DNA of 64,000 nucleotides from Meloidogyne chitwoodi (Eukaryota; Nematoda; Chromadorea; Rhabditida; Meloidogynidae): the NCBI GenBank assembly GCA_015183035.1, contig JACZZP010000008.1, positions 1,736,001 through 1,800,000 of the forward strand, given 5' to 3'. The notes beneath the pieces are model-generated. The model saw nothing but the letters and a program-made list of their open reading frames with translations, did not search any database and had not been told where the DNA came from. The position numbers and the translations under genes were made by a program. Shown here piece after piece: positions 35,241-46,424 of the stretch; the first letter of the stretch is position 1, and each line of letters begins with the position of its first letter.

Positions 35241-36893
35241 ATGAGAAGAGATGCACGCAAAACTCATCTCTAAAAGACAGAAGAAAGAGTAAAAGAAAAA
35301 AGATGCTTAAAAATCATCTCTCCCTAATTATAAACCCAAAAATAATTATTTCCACCTATTGCTTTGATTCTAATTTGTGTGATCCCCTTTATATATTATC
35401 CTCTAATCTCTTGTGTAATTAATTGTAATTGCTTATTTTATAAATATAATTATTTAATAAAATTCTGAATAAAAAGGTCTTTTGTTTGTTTAATTTTTTT
35501 AAAGAATTACAAAGTTTTTGTTTAAAAGGTTTGTGAAAAAACTCATATAATAATTAGACGCATAATTTTATATTTTTTAGCGAACTTTGAATGATAAAGG
35601 AAGCTCAATAAAACACGTACCATTTTTTATATTGGACCTTTTTCAGAATATTAAATGCTTGTCTTTTGAGTTACACCTACCAAATGGATGAGGGCAAGTT
35701 TAAAAATTGTTTTGTTTTTTCAAGGTTTTTCTTCTTTTATTTAGTAATTATTACAAATAATTTTTGTTTTATATCTTTTGTGGCACAGAAAGAGGAAATT
35801 GTTGGTATCCCCAAATCGTAACTACTTTCAAAAATGCGCTGAATTTTCGTAATGTCACCAAAGAAAAAATTTCTGGGGTGTTAAAGAGAATATTTGCCTA
35901 TACTTTAAGTTGACCCGAAAACTGTTAACATAATTTTTTCGACCTAAAAAGTTTTCTCAAAACTCTATCCGATTTTTTCTCGGCACATCTCATCCCTATC
36001 ACTCATAATAAAATAATAAAAACAAATTGTTTGAAAGAATTTATTCCGCGGTATTATTGTTTGTGATTTTTTTTATTTTAATGTTTTTGTATTAATTTTT
36101 TGAAAAATTTTTTCCGCGTTGAAATATTTTTTTTAATTTTTTTCTTTTCCAAACAGTTTGCGCACCTTTACAATATGTAAAGGTTGAATTTTAAATATTG
36201 AAGGAGAAGAATCAATGAAAAATTATAACAAAATAGGTAATTGCCAGAGAGGATTTTTTAATTTTTGAATAAATAAAACAATTTTAGAAATAATAAAATC
36301 CGCTCCAAAATTAAAAATAAAATGAAAACACTCATGTCGATCAATTATTTCAAGAGAACAACAAAACACAAAAGATAGCCATAGATCATCAAAAAATAAA
36401 TCCTTTTATTCTTCTAAGCCATCTCATCAAATTAGTATGGCGAAAAAAAAGCACCGCGTTTCCTTAAATTAATTTTGGTAGTTATTAAAAATTAATAAAT
36501 CAATTAATAAACTAATTCTTTCTTAAAAATTTCAAAAAAATACCAAAACGTAAAATATCTATTTTTAGCTCTAAACTCTAAAATTAAAGAGTTATATGGT
36601 TTTAAAGTTAAAGATTTTCAGACAATAACGAATCAGATCAACTGAAAAAATGTTAGAAAAGGGCAAATAAAGAATTCACAAAATTTGTAAAAAATATTCG
36701 TATTCCGGATAGTGGATATAACTGAACCGGATCAAGCCAGATTTGCGGGATTAATCGGATCCTATTAATTCAAAGAAATTTTCATTAGTTTCGAATGAAA
36801 AATTAAAATGTCTATATTTTTTAATTTATTGGTCAAGTTCAAAAAGACAAATTGGAGAACCGATCATTCTCTACACGATGATTGTGTATTTTT
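35241..36893. other. Convergent intergenic region
   Basis: About 1.65 kb between the basic-protein gene and PABP-2, which end toward each other. AT-rich. No open frame, RNA or ordered repeat stands out. Confidence 0.5.
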
Positions 36894-37776
36894 TTAATTA
36901 GTGGAAAATTTGAAACTATCAAGAAAATTTTTTGGAGCCGCGTTCCACAAAGTTAAATAGTAAAATATATAAAAAAATACCTTGAAGGCCGTGTTCGTCC
37001 ACGCATTCCAGGATAGATGTATTTGATAACAACACGTGCACGTCCGCTAGAACCTCTCCCTCGTGGTGGTCGATTAGTCGTACTAATACCTGGTTTGTTT
37101 GTACGCTTCGGCACAACTTTTATCTGACGCCCCAAAAAGAGTGAATCACCAAGTGATAAAGAATTTTGCATTCCCTCAATGTCTGCAAATTGTACGTATG
37201 CAAAACTAGAAATTTTTTAAATTGATTAAGCTAATAAAAAGTAAAAAAACCCTTTTGGATGTCCAGTAAATTTGTCTGTCAAAATTGTGACACGCTCAAT
37301 AGATCCACAACCGTGAAAGTGTTCCTCAAGTTGATCTGGTGTAGCACCATAATCAACCTATAATTTATTTTTATTTAAGACAAGTTTGTAAATATCAAAG
37401 AGCAATTTTGGCACCAAACTTTAAATTAATTACTCACATTTCCTACGTAGATAGATCTTCCATCAATTAACATTTTATCCTCAACTGACATTTGACTCTG
37501 TACAACACCTGGACTGCCATTATTTGAGCCTTGGAATTGCTTCTCAACTTCACTCTGCATTGCACGAATTTTTTCTGCTTCTTGTTCAATTTGACGAAGT
37601 TTTTCATTGATATCTTCAAAATCCTAAAGAAAAACAAATTATAGTTTTTTAGTTAATAAAAATGATACATTGTCCTCTGACATTGCTACTGAAATTGAAC
37701 CGGTAGTACCTGCACCATTTGTTGTTGGAAAATGTTCGTCACTTTCAAAAGAAAGTTCATCCTCGTTGTTTGCCAT
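36894..37776 (-). CDS. pabp-2: Nuclear poly(A)-binding protein PABPN1 / PABP-2
   Basis: The acidic N-terminus [15 protein letters not shown] precedes a coiled coil [21 protein letters not shown] single RRM has RNP2 [20 protein letters not shown] and RNP1 [19 protein letters not shown]. The R/G-rich tail has [20 protein letters not shown], the PABPN1 signature. This protein coats new poly(A) tails in the nucleus and stimulates poly(A) polymerase. The last exon is uncertain: after RGRTRPS a GT donor at about 36978 can join an acceptor GATAG near 36920, giving a seven-residue end and a stop at 36894-36896. Otherwise the frame reads a few residues into the intron. Confidence 0.92.
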
Positions 37777-38394
37777 AAATTAGTTAGAAAAAGTTTTAAA
37801 TTTATGTTCTAAAAATATGAAAAAATAATATACGAATCTAGTTTTAAGCCATTGAATTTTTATTAAAAAATCCTAAAAAAATTTTTATCAAAAAATTAAT
37901 TAAAAAATAAGATCAATGTAAAATAGGGTAGACAAAGGAATTTAGAGAACGCATAACCATTTTGACATACACAAAGTTTTTGGCAGACAAAATAACGCCA
38001 AAATTTAAAAATTCAATTTTTAAACTTTTTTTCTTTTTTCTTATATTCTCTCATTTTCTTTCTTTCGACCTTTTAAAATTAATAAAAATATTTCAAAACA
38101 CCAACTAATCACAAAATCACCATTTTGTTCAAGGGCCAACTATCATGTAACGAAGATAATTTCTTTTTTTTTTTATAATTATGTGCTGCTGATACATTTT
38201 TATCAATTTTATTTAATTTTTATTGCTTTACCTTTTGCTATATTACACTCTTTTATTTATTCATCAAAGTATTCATTTAATTATATTTTTTTACTTTTTA
38301 ACGTTTTTATTTCTTAAAATAGAATTTTCTTTGTTTTTTAGAAATTTTGACATAATTCTAAAAAATATTTTAAAAATTGTTGCCTTGTACTTAA
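37777..38394. other. Divergent intergenic region of PABP-2 and LAMTOR1
   Basis: About 620 bases between divergent start codons. AT-rich and pyrimidine-rich toward the right. A TTTTTTAG acceptor-like site at about 38333-38340 precedes the LAMTOR1 start. No other element is recognised. Confidence 0.4.
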
Positions 38395-39880
38395 ATGTCA
38401 GACACTTCTTTATTACAATTTTTAAGCAAATTTTGTTGTTGTAAAGACAATGGAACTGATCGAGAACAACTTGTTAATAGAGGAGCAGTAATCGATGATG
38501 CCTATAATATACCTAATAGGTTTTTTGGCAATCCCAGCGAATCTGGGTCCCTACGAAAAAAAAATTCAACAAATCTGAAAACATGTTTCTAGGGGTAATT
38601 TTTGGTGGAGATCACGAATCTGAACTCAGATTTTGTCTAACACTTGATTTTATCTATGATTTTTAATCAAGTACTTGATCTTTTTTTGAAAACGAAAAAA
38701 AGACATATTATTCGATTCGTCTCGTCGAGCTGGATCGATTGGTACCACTCACGTTTCATGAAATTGATTATGAACCGAGTTACATGCGATTGAAACTCGT
38801 AAAACCGTGGAGGCATAAGCTCATTTTAGGTGATTACCGCGGCTGCTCGACACCTTTTTTTCTAACGAGATTTCAATCAATCATAACTTTGTAAAAAGTT
38901 GACTAATTGAGACGTTTTTGATCTCATTCGACTAAGCTCAAAGAGCTCTTTCGAATGACATACAAATTGTCCATATTTGAAAGTGTTGGTATTCTAAAAT
39001 AAGTTCTCCTCACTCTCCCTGATTGTCGAAAATCATAGATAAAATCAAGTGTTAGACGAAATCTGAGTTCAGATTCGTGACCAGCGCCCAAAATTACCCC
39101 TAGAAACATGTTTTCAGAATTATTGGATTTTTTTTTCATAGGGACCCAGATTCGCTGGGATTGCCGGTTTTTTACTTTCTTAGACTTTTTTCAAATTTTT
39201 ATTTATTTAAAGAAATGGGAGTGGAACAGTAGCTGATTACGTTACAAGCAGTTTACAACCTTTTGCCTTAGAAAGAAATATGAATTTGGCTCCAGAATTG
39301 CAAACGGTACGAAGTCGAGAAGAAGAAGAGGAAGAATTGATGAACAGAATTTTAGATAGAGCACAACAGGTTTTTTTAACATAAAATTTGTTAAAATATT
39401 TTTTAGAGTATTATTGATGTTACAAATCTTGAGAATAATTCTCTTGATATTGACATGATTCAACGTTCTAGACTATATTTGGAAGCTGTAAAGCGACACG
39501 ATGCCCTTTTGGAACGTAAGAAAGCATCGCCAACTAATACAACTGGTATTATTATTATTGTTTTTTCTTATTTTTTAAAATGGTTTTTTGTAAAATTTGT
39601 TAAAATTCAGAATAATTTAAATTGTATAAAATATTTTTTAACAGATAATTCTTCTTCTGATTGCCACCGTGTTTCTCCTTTATCCGGACTTTTGGCAAAT
39701 ATTGGTAATAATTCAACAAAAATATTTTTGGACTCTTCCCAATGTGCTCCCTGTAATCAAGAAGAATTAGCATTATTAAATCGTGCCACAGAACTTTTTA
39801 CAGATGCTCATAATTTAGGAACACAAATTGAATGTAAAGAAGGATTAATTGTTTATATGAGTTTAGATGACGATGATTAA
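38395..39880 (+). CDS. LAMTOR1 (p18)-like Ragulator subunit
   Basis: Exons 38395-38518, 39214-39369, 39405-39544 and about 39645-39880. The N-terminal MSDTSLLQFLSKFCCCKDNG has a palmitoylation-type cysteine cluster. Then come SREEEEEELMNRILDRAQQS, IIDVTNLENNSLD and RSRLYLEAVKRHDALLE, which match the LAMTOR1 helices around the IIDVS block of vertebrates. The C-terminus is GLIVYMSLDDDD, as in other p18 proteins with a final VVxF/M-type strand. The family anchors the Ragulator-Rag-mTORC1 platform on lysosomes via N-myristoyl and palmitoyl groups. Here glycine 2 is missing. Intron 1 is enlarged to 695 bases by a fold-back element. Confidence 0.8.
38527..39165. mobile_element. Fold-back element C in LAMTOR1 intron 1, with 8-bp target duplication
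   Basis: This 639-base element starts GGCAATCCCAGCGAATCTGG and ends with the exact complement CCAGATTCGCTGGGATTGCC. The arms run about 130 bases inward with few mismatches, for example TAGGGGTAATTTT and AAAATTACCCCTA. It is flanked by a perfect direct repeat GGTTTTTT (38519-38526 and 39166-39173). Eight-base duplications are typical of hAT and a few other DNA transposon superfamilies. No transposase. The arms are nearly identical, so the insertion is probably recent. Confidence 0.85.
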
Positions 39881-40369
39881 GTATTTTTATTTTTTATATA
39901 ATTTGAAATTTTATTTTTTTAAACCTTTGTAATTAAACATTTTTTTCTTGCAAAAATATTATTTAAGATAAAATAACAATTAAAATATATTAAAATCTCG
40001 TTAGAAATTTGAGTGTATGGGGAATATCCGACACTTATTTCTGTTGTGCACTTGATGAAAATAATTGTCCGGTTCTTATTAAATTTTAAAATATTTTTGA
40101 TGGTAATTTTCACTGATCCCTTAGCAATCAATGATTTTGGCTAGGTCAAGCGATGAACAAATTTTATGAAATACTTTTATAGATTTAGTAATTAGTTAAA
40201 TATTAGATTAAAACTTTAAAAAATGTTTAAATGAAACACCTAAAAATGAAATTAATTTATCAGATAAAACAAAATTACATAACCAACAAATTTACTTTTT
40301 TATAATTTAACAATATAGTAATTGATAAAAAAACTTTTTTAATATACTTCAGCAAAAAGGCACGCACAA
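39881..40369. other. Convergent intergenic region
   Basis: AT-rich sequence between the LAMTOR1 gene and the unrecognised gene that ends at 40370; they converge. No feature recognised. Confidence 0.45.
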
Positions 40370-41488
40370 TCATGGTATTTCTGGATTTAAATAATGGTGG
40401 ATGACTTCCATCAGTGAGTTCTTGATACCTTTAAATTGAAGAAAAATTATTTAGAATTATCATTAATTAGAATTCAAAAATAAACAATAAGCCTAAAACA
40501 AAATAATTAGCCAGAAACATTAAGGTAATAAATTCCAAAAAAAATTTGTTTTTTTTATTTTATCTAATTTAATATTTAGATTAATAAATTATGCTGTCAA
40601 AATCATTGCCTAAAAACTTTGAAATATTTTTAACTTTAAACTAACCATCAATAAACAAAACAGATACATATAATTCTGTTACATCTTCAATCTCCAAAAA
40701 CTTTGTATACGTAAAAGCAAAGAGTTCCTTTAAGATCTTGCATTTCTCTTCAAACACACTCTTAACCTGTCAAAAATTTGGTAATAAGAAAATAAATATC
40801 ATAAATACAAACAAGTTCATTGGAAAGAACAACGGGATCGATGCTCCTCGTTGACCATTTTTTCTCATTCAGTTTCTTAAATGTTAAAAATAAATACAAA
40901 TCTTTCAATTATAATTTAAATAAAATTTCTCATATAAATTAAAAATTGACAAAAATTATTCAATTTTCTCTTTTAAAATTTTTGAAAAATTTACAACCAA
41001 AAAATGAAATACAACTTACTTTAGTTAAATCATCTTTTTTCGATACTAAACATTTTGTAATGCAATTTTTGAATTGTTGGTATACACCTAAAAAATTATT
41101 TTAAAGGTAATAAAAAACAAGAAAAATACAATCAAAATTGGAACTAAGCATCGCAGCAGTAACTTTATTCGGCGCTTTGCCATCCTCAATTTCTTTAAAA
41201 ATGTCGTTTATAGTAACGAATATAGTCTTTCCCTCACGTTTCAACTAAAAAGATAATATTTTATTAAAAATAAAAAAATTAAAAAAAAAACTCCAAATCA
41301 CACTTAAAATATTTAATTCTTAATAAACTAACTTTATTAAAATAAATTATAAATTTTTGATGTAATTTAATAATAAAAATATTAAAAAGTTTAGATATCC
41401 TAATTTTAATCCATTTTATACTAAAAGGAATAAAATGGATTAATTCTAATAATAATTCTGTTGATAATTTATTTTTTTTTATTTTCAT
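40370..41488 (-). CDS. Unrecognised gene with F-box-like first exon
   Basis: Six exons can be joined in frame. The first (from 41488) reads KNKLSTELLLELIHFIPFSI then WIKIRISKLFNIFI, resembling the divergent F-box seen in many plant-parasitic nematode proteins. A GTTAGT donor joins LKREGKTIFVTINDIFKEIE (from 41244), then VYQQFKNCITKCLVSKKDDL, KLNEKKWSTRSIDPVVLSNE, VKSVFEEKCKILKELFAFTY and finally a GIKNSLMEVIHHYLNPEIP end. The later exons look helical and match no family I know. Exon phases agree throughout, which supports a real gene, but the first exon could belong to something else. Confidence 0.5.
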
Positions 41489-42159
41489 TAATTTTTAATT
41501 AAAATTATTCTAAATATATGCCAAAAATTAATAGATATATATACTCCGTAAAATCGCAATCTTCACTTAACATTCATGGTATTTCTCACATTTTTTCGAC
41601 AAGTTTTGGTACTTTTTACTTTAGGCGGCAAAAGTCATCAGATTTTATCGGCAACATTTATAATATTAAATATTTTGAAGGCATAAAATTCCCTCCAATA
41701 GACAAAAATATTGCTTTTTTATCTCCCAAATATAACCCTTTGTGTGTGTTCAATGTGTGCCGAAGCCGAATACAAGTAATTATAATTTATTTTTAAAATG
41801 TGGAAGATTAGTTTTGAAAATATATAGGGAATTATAATAATATGTATCAAAGATCATATTATGGGCAGTTTTCCAATGCGGAATTATATAATCATTTTTG
41901 AAAATTTTTTAAAATTGTTGACTTTAATTCCTCCAAAAAATAAAATAGGCAATTATAAAAAATTGCGGATAAAATTTGTAGACTCTTGCGTCAAAAGTAC
42001 CAGAGATGACATTGCGCGCATCACGTTCGCTCAAATTTTTTTCGAAATTAAGCATTTTTATTAGATATCGGTCCATCTCCTTGCTAAAATGCCTAGTTTT
42101 TAATTTTTTCAATTTATAATGTTCGACTGCCGTAAAAAGGATTTTTGGCAACAGAAATA
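41489..42159. other. Intergenic region upstream of the F-box-like gene
   Basis: AT-rich. Short open frames on both strands (for example 41518-41796) show no family features. Confidence 0.4.
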
Positions 42160-43851
42160 TTAAATCTTCAAAATGATCGCCTGCGATGCTGAAAATATAT
42201 TCTCGTCCAGTTCTAATACTTACCCTCATTGGTCTCCTTATGACCAAAGTTAATTGTATTACAATTTTAGACCTTTAAAAATCAAGTTTTCCACTCACCG
42301 TTTGCGCATCATCAAATCGACTTATCTTTGGCGGTGGTCCATCTATAACTTCGACAGAAGAGCAAGATTCTCCCTCGGGATTAACAGCAATTCTTTTAGT
42401 TAGTCCAGCATCTTTCAATTTAGGTAAAACAATTAATCTTGCTTTTATTTCAGAACGTCCAATTGAATTCTCTGCTCTATAAGAATATATTTTTCGATTT
42501 GTTTTAAATAAAAGTAACCTGCACACAACAACTCCAGCGAAATGTGTTGAATCTAAAATTACTTTCTGTCCAGTTCCCATCTCAATCGATTCTATAGAAA
42601 CTACTCCTTGAGTTTGAGCATCCAATTTAATTTGATTAACAAACCAACTAATCATTGGCAAAGGAGAACCACGGGCAATTGCTTCAAATATAACCTGTTC
42701 TCCATGCTTAACAGTCTAAAAATAATTTAAAAATTTAAATTATTTATTTTTTTAATTTGCCTGATCATTAATTTCTTTAATAAAAGTAGGCGCACTCCTA
42801 CTTTCTTCCTCTTCTGGTTCAACAGTCAGCCGTGCACGGCTTTCTGCTTGCCCATGGACATTTTGTGCCCGACATAGTAATTCTCCATCATGAGCATCAA
42901 TTTTACAGTCAGAAATTGTGAGGCGATAGTTAGACTCAAGTTGACGAATTTCGACACCACCAACTCCATCAATTAAAGGACGGCCTTTCAAGAAAAATTC
43001 TACTTTTGGCTTAAATAAAAATAATTTTTTTATTTGGACTTTTTCAAAGAGAAAAATTAACCTCTGGATAGCCAATAACATCCAATTCAAACATAACAGC
43101 ACCATTTTCAGTTATCATTCTATCCTCTAGCGGACGTTCAAAATATGGAGGGACTGGAGGTACACGAACTCGAAGCCTTGCCTCACAGCTACTTGAACCT
43201 AGACGATTCTTGCCTTGACAAGTAACAGTTCCATCATGATGACGATTTACGTCTTTTACTGTTAAAATACAAATACCATCTTCGCTAATGAATTGGATCT
43301 GAAATTTTTTTTTTATTATTTTTAACAAATAATATTTTTGAGTTAATACCTTTTCTGATTGGGTAAGAGGCACTCCATTAATGTACCAAATAACCTCTGG
43401 GTTTGGGTCTCCGGTAAGAATTGCTTTAAATTTTACGACATCTCCTTCATTGCAATCTGCGTCCTCTAGAACAGCCTTTTTTTAATTTAAAATTTAAATT
43501 TGAAATTTAATATTAATATATTACTTTAAATTCTGGCGAAACACGAACTATATCTGGATCAGGTTGAACTTCCAATCGGCAATGTGCTTCGTTTACACCA
43601 TAAACATTTGAAATACGCACAGTGTATGTGCCTGTATCACCTGGCTGAGCATCACGAATTTGTAATGTTCCTCCATCTTGGATTAATACATAATGAGAGA
43701 GCTGTACAGGCTGTCCATCCTTTAACCAAAGAACTTCAGGTTCAGGCCATCCACTAACTTTACAATCAAAAGAGACAACATCTCCTTCTTTGCAACTTTT
43801 TGCTGATTCCAACATTTTTATAAAATCAGGAGATTCTGATTCATTTTTCAT
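42160..43851 (-). CDS. Four-Ig (I-set) muscle-type protein, similar to DIM-1/UNC-89 Ig repeats
   Basis: Four immunoglobulin I-set domains in a row, with typical C and W positions: DVVSFDCKVSGWPEPEVLWL; DVVKFKAILTGDPNPEVIWY; VMFELDVIGYPEPKVEFFLK; QVIFEAIARGSPLPMISWF. Each is followed by a D-x-G-x-Y/V-x-C or equivalent strand, such as PGDTGTYTVRISNVYG and HHDGTVTCQGKNRLG. Some domains lack one core cysteine, common in sarcomeric Ig proteins. There is no signal peptide, so it is probably intracellular. A 13-base exon (GAGACCAATGAGG, about 42227-42239) flanked by GTGAGT and GTAAGT donors is needed to finish the frame, ending SQAIILKI. C. elegans DIM-1 is a candidate ortholog; that assignment is tentative. 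Confidence 0.8.
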
Positions 43852-44633
43852 TTTTAAAATTCGAAGATAAGCTTAACACGACTAAAAAGAATAAAAATAA
43901 TACATAATTAAATTGATAAAAATATATTTCAACAAAATAAAAAGGGGAATTTAAACGTTCTTGAGAAAATAATTTTCATCTTTCCATCGACGCAATTAGA
44001 TAGTGTGAATATTTTTAGTCAGTTAAAAAAGGAAGATTCAAATAGAAAAGAAAGCGTCTTTACGCCGTTTAAGTCTTTGCAGTTTCGGTCTCGCCGAATA
44101 AACTTGTAAGATTGAAACAGTGAGACTGAAATGTCTATAAAGAGGAGTTAAGCCCGATTAGTTGCGGCAAATTAGATGCGAATTCGCCGGCCATTTAGTC
44201 GCAACCAAATATATTAAAAATTGAATATATAATATCAATTAAAGGAGCACTGATTTATTATATAGACTCTGTTAGACATTCGCGAAGCTTTCGAAATCAC
44301 ACTGAAACGTTGGGACTAAAGGCCAGTCTAATAAACGACATTTTCAAATGCAATCGACAGAGACGAGATATAACGACTAATAGAGAGACTGTATAATTGT
44401 CTGTTATTATATTTCACCTTTATCGATTGATATTTGTCAAAATGTCGTTTATTATAATAGGGACTGGCGATATGAGTGAAGGTACAAAATTTTATTTTCA
44501 AATCCGTTTTGTATTAAAGCCTCTTTTCTTGAAGTTCTTGTACCTATATATTTAACAAAATAATTAGAATGTAATCTACTCTATTCCAGATTTAAAAAAA
44601 CTAAATTTATAAAACAAAGAAAAATCATTTTTA
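43852..44633. other. Upstream region of the Ig protein, with fold-back element D
   Basis: Contains fold-back element D (44322-44467) and a loosely palindromic stretch near 44155-44210 (GTTGCGGCAAATTAG facing GGCCATTTAGTCGCAAC). Otherwise no gene is recognised. Confidence 0.45.
44322..44467. mobile_element. Fold-back element D
   Basis: The left arm CCAGTCTAATAAACGACATT then TTCAAATGCAATCGA is the inverted partner of TCGATTGATATTTGTCAAAA TGTCGTTTATTATAATAGGG (shown in pieces), ending GACTGG. Arms are about 40 bases, imperfect. The spacer is about 65 bases. A small, older MITE-like element. Confidence 0.6.
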
Positions 44634-46424
44634 TTAAAATTTAAGGCACAAAATATTAAAGAAAAATACAATAAAAATATAAAAAGGTGTGAGCCTAAAT
44701 AATGAAGAAAATATTTGTTTTGATGCGGAAGATTCACTTGCAGTTGCCAAATCAAAATTGCAAAGGTTACCCTAAAAATTATATTTTTTTTTAATATTTA
44801 AATTAATTATTAATTCAACGCTGTAATTATCTTTTAATTTACCTTACAAGCACAGTAAATTTCTTCCAATTCATTTTGTACCCATTTATGTGTACATCCA
44901 AATTGAACAAATGTAGGTGTTGTAACATTTATACAACCACGCTTTTCATGCATTTTTTGTGTATTTTGAGAATTTTGTTGTCCATTATTTCCATTTCTAT
45001 TAGAAGACCAATTATTAGAAAATATTCTTTGGGCAGCATAAACACAAAATTGGCCTTAATTTTTAAATTATATTTTTTTGAAAATTAAATAATATTTATT
45101 TTTTACCTTTACATTTATTTTGTCTACATCCAGAGGTCATTGAAGAAGAGACATCTTCTGCACTCATATCACAATTTATACATTCATAAAGTTGAAGAGG
45201 TAATGATTGTTTATGAGACATTTCCCAGTGATTCCTTTAAATAAATTAAAAAATGTCAAAAAAAACATTTAATAAACCTTTGTTGTTGTTCTCTTTGCTT
45301 ATTTTCCTTTCCTTCATTAAAGCTTTTTAAAAGAGAGGAAATAAAAGACGAATCCTTTCCAATATCATTTTCATTTAAATTACACATATTTTTCCCTCCA
45401 CAAATACAAAAACGTTGAGGAGAGACTACAAAAATAAATATATTTTTTTTCTAAATATTTAAAAGAAAAACCTCCTCCTCCACGACTAATACTTAAGCAA
45501 ACGTGTTGTTGGCGTTGTAAAAGTTCTGTAGTTTTGTACAAATAAGGAAGTGAAGGAGGGCCAAAACCACAACCAGCTGCCCCTGTCGAAATCTTTTGGT
45601 GACACCATTGACCTAAAATTAATATTTTTTTAATATTTAGTTATATTTGAAATAACTTTACTATTTATAAATTTAAATTGTTTATAATTTTATACCTTGA
45701 CATGTTTGTCCACAATCTGGTCTTCCATCTTGACATTGCCTGCAAGTTATATTTCTCCAATTTGCTGTATTTACATGCATAAAAATATTATCATTACAAA
45801 AATCAGCTAAAAAATATAAATTTATTTTTAAAAAAGTCTAAAAAATAATACCAGGTCCAGCACAAACACACAAAACATGATCAGAAAAATGATCAAAATC
45901 ACATCCAGCTCTTGTTCTAGAAGGTCTTTTCACACAACCTTTGGATAAACGATAAATTCCTGGAACTTCTGAAGGTTGTTTTTCTGAAAAACAAAAATCT
46001 GCTTCGCAAGATCCCATCCTTAAAAATTATTATTTTTTATTTAAAATTTATTTATTTATTTACTGGCAATTGCATGGTGCACCAGCCAAACATTGCCCAG
46101 AACAAGAATAACAACGACGACCCTGTAAAAAAAAAGTTTAAAAAATTTATAATAGTGAAAAATACAAAAATTGTTTATCTGCCTTAAATTTATTTTATAT
46201 TTATTTCTAGGAAAAAAAATTAGTTCCAAAGGCACTCAATTTTCCGCAATGAAATGACTCTTTTTAAAAAATAATCATAATGCCAAATTAAATTTATTTA
46301 AAAATTTAAAATAATTACCTCTAATATTTTAGACGATAAAATTAATAAAAATAAAAAAATAAATTTATTAAAGACAAATAAAAATAATGAAGAAAAATTA
46401 AAATAAGTCAAAAGTTGACTCATT
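44634..46424 (-). CDS. Secreted cysteine-rich protein with three ET-module-like repeats and GPI-type tail
   Basis: About nine exons. The start MSQLLTYFNFSSLFLFVFNK plus a longer hydrophobic run is a signal peptide. Three repeats follow, each opening with a CxxC pair and closing with a C-[IVA]-C-x-G-x-x-x-[FML]-C-N motif. Repeat 1 is RCYSCSGQCLAGAPCNCQ to LCVCAGPADFCND. Repeat 2 is ITCRQCQDGRPDCGQTCQGQ to FCICGGKNMCN. Repeat 3 is YECINCDMS to YCACKGNLCN. Each has an inner GC followed by a spacer, as in nematode ET modules, related in layout to three-finger/Ly6 domains. The C-terminus is hydrophobic (PFYIFIVFFFNILCLKF) after a small-residue SSASK site, consistent with a GPI anchor. Function unknown. 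Confidence 0.8.

Noticed and set aside
41518..41796. 92-codon plus-strand open frame
   Set aside because: No family features and no supporting exons; probably intergenic.
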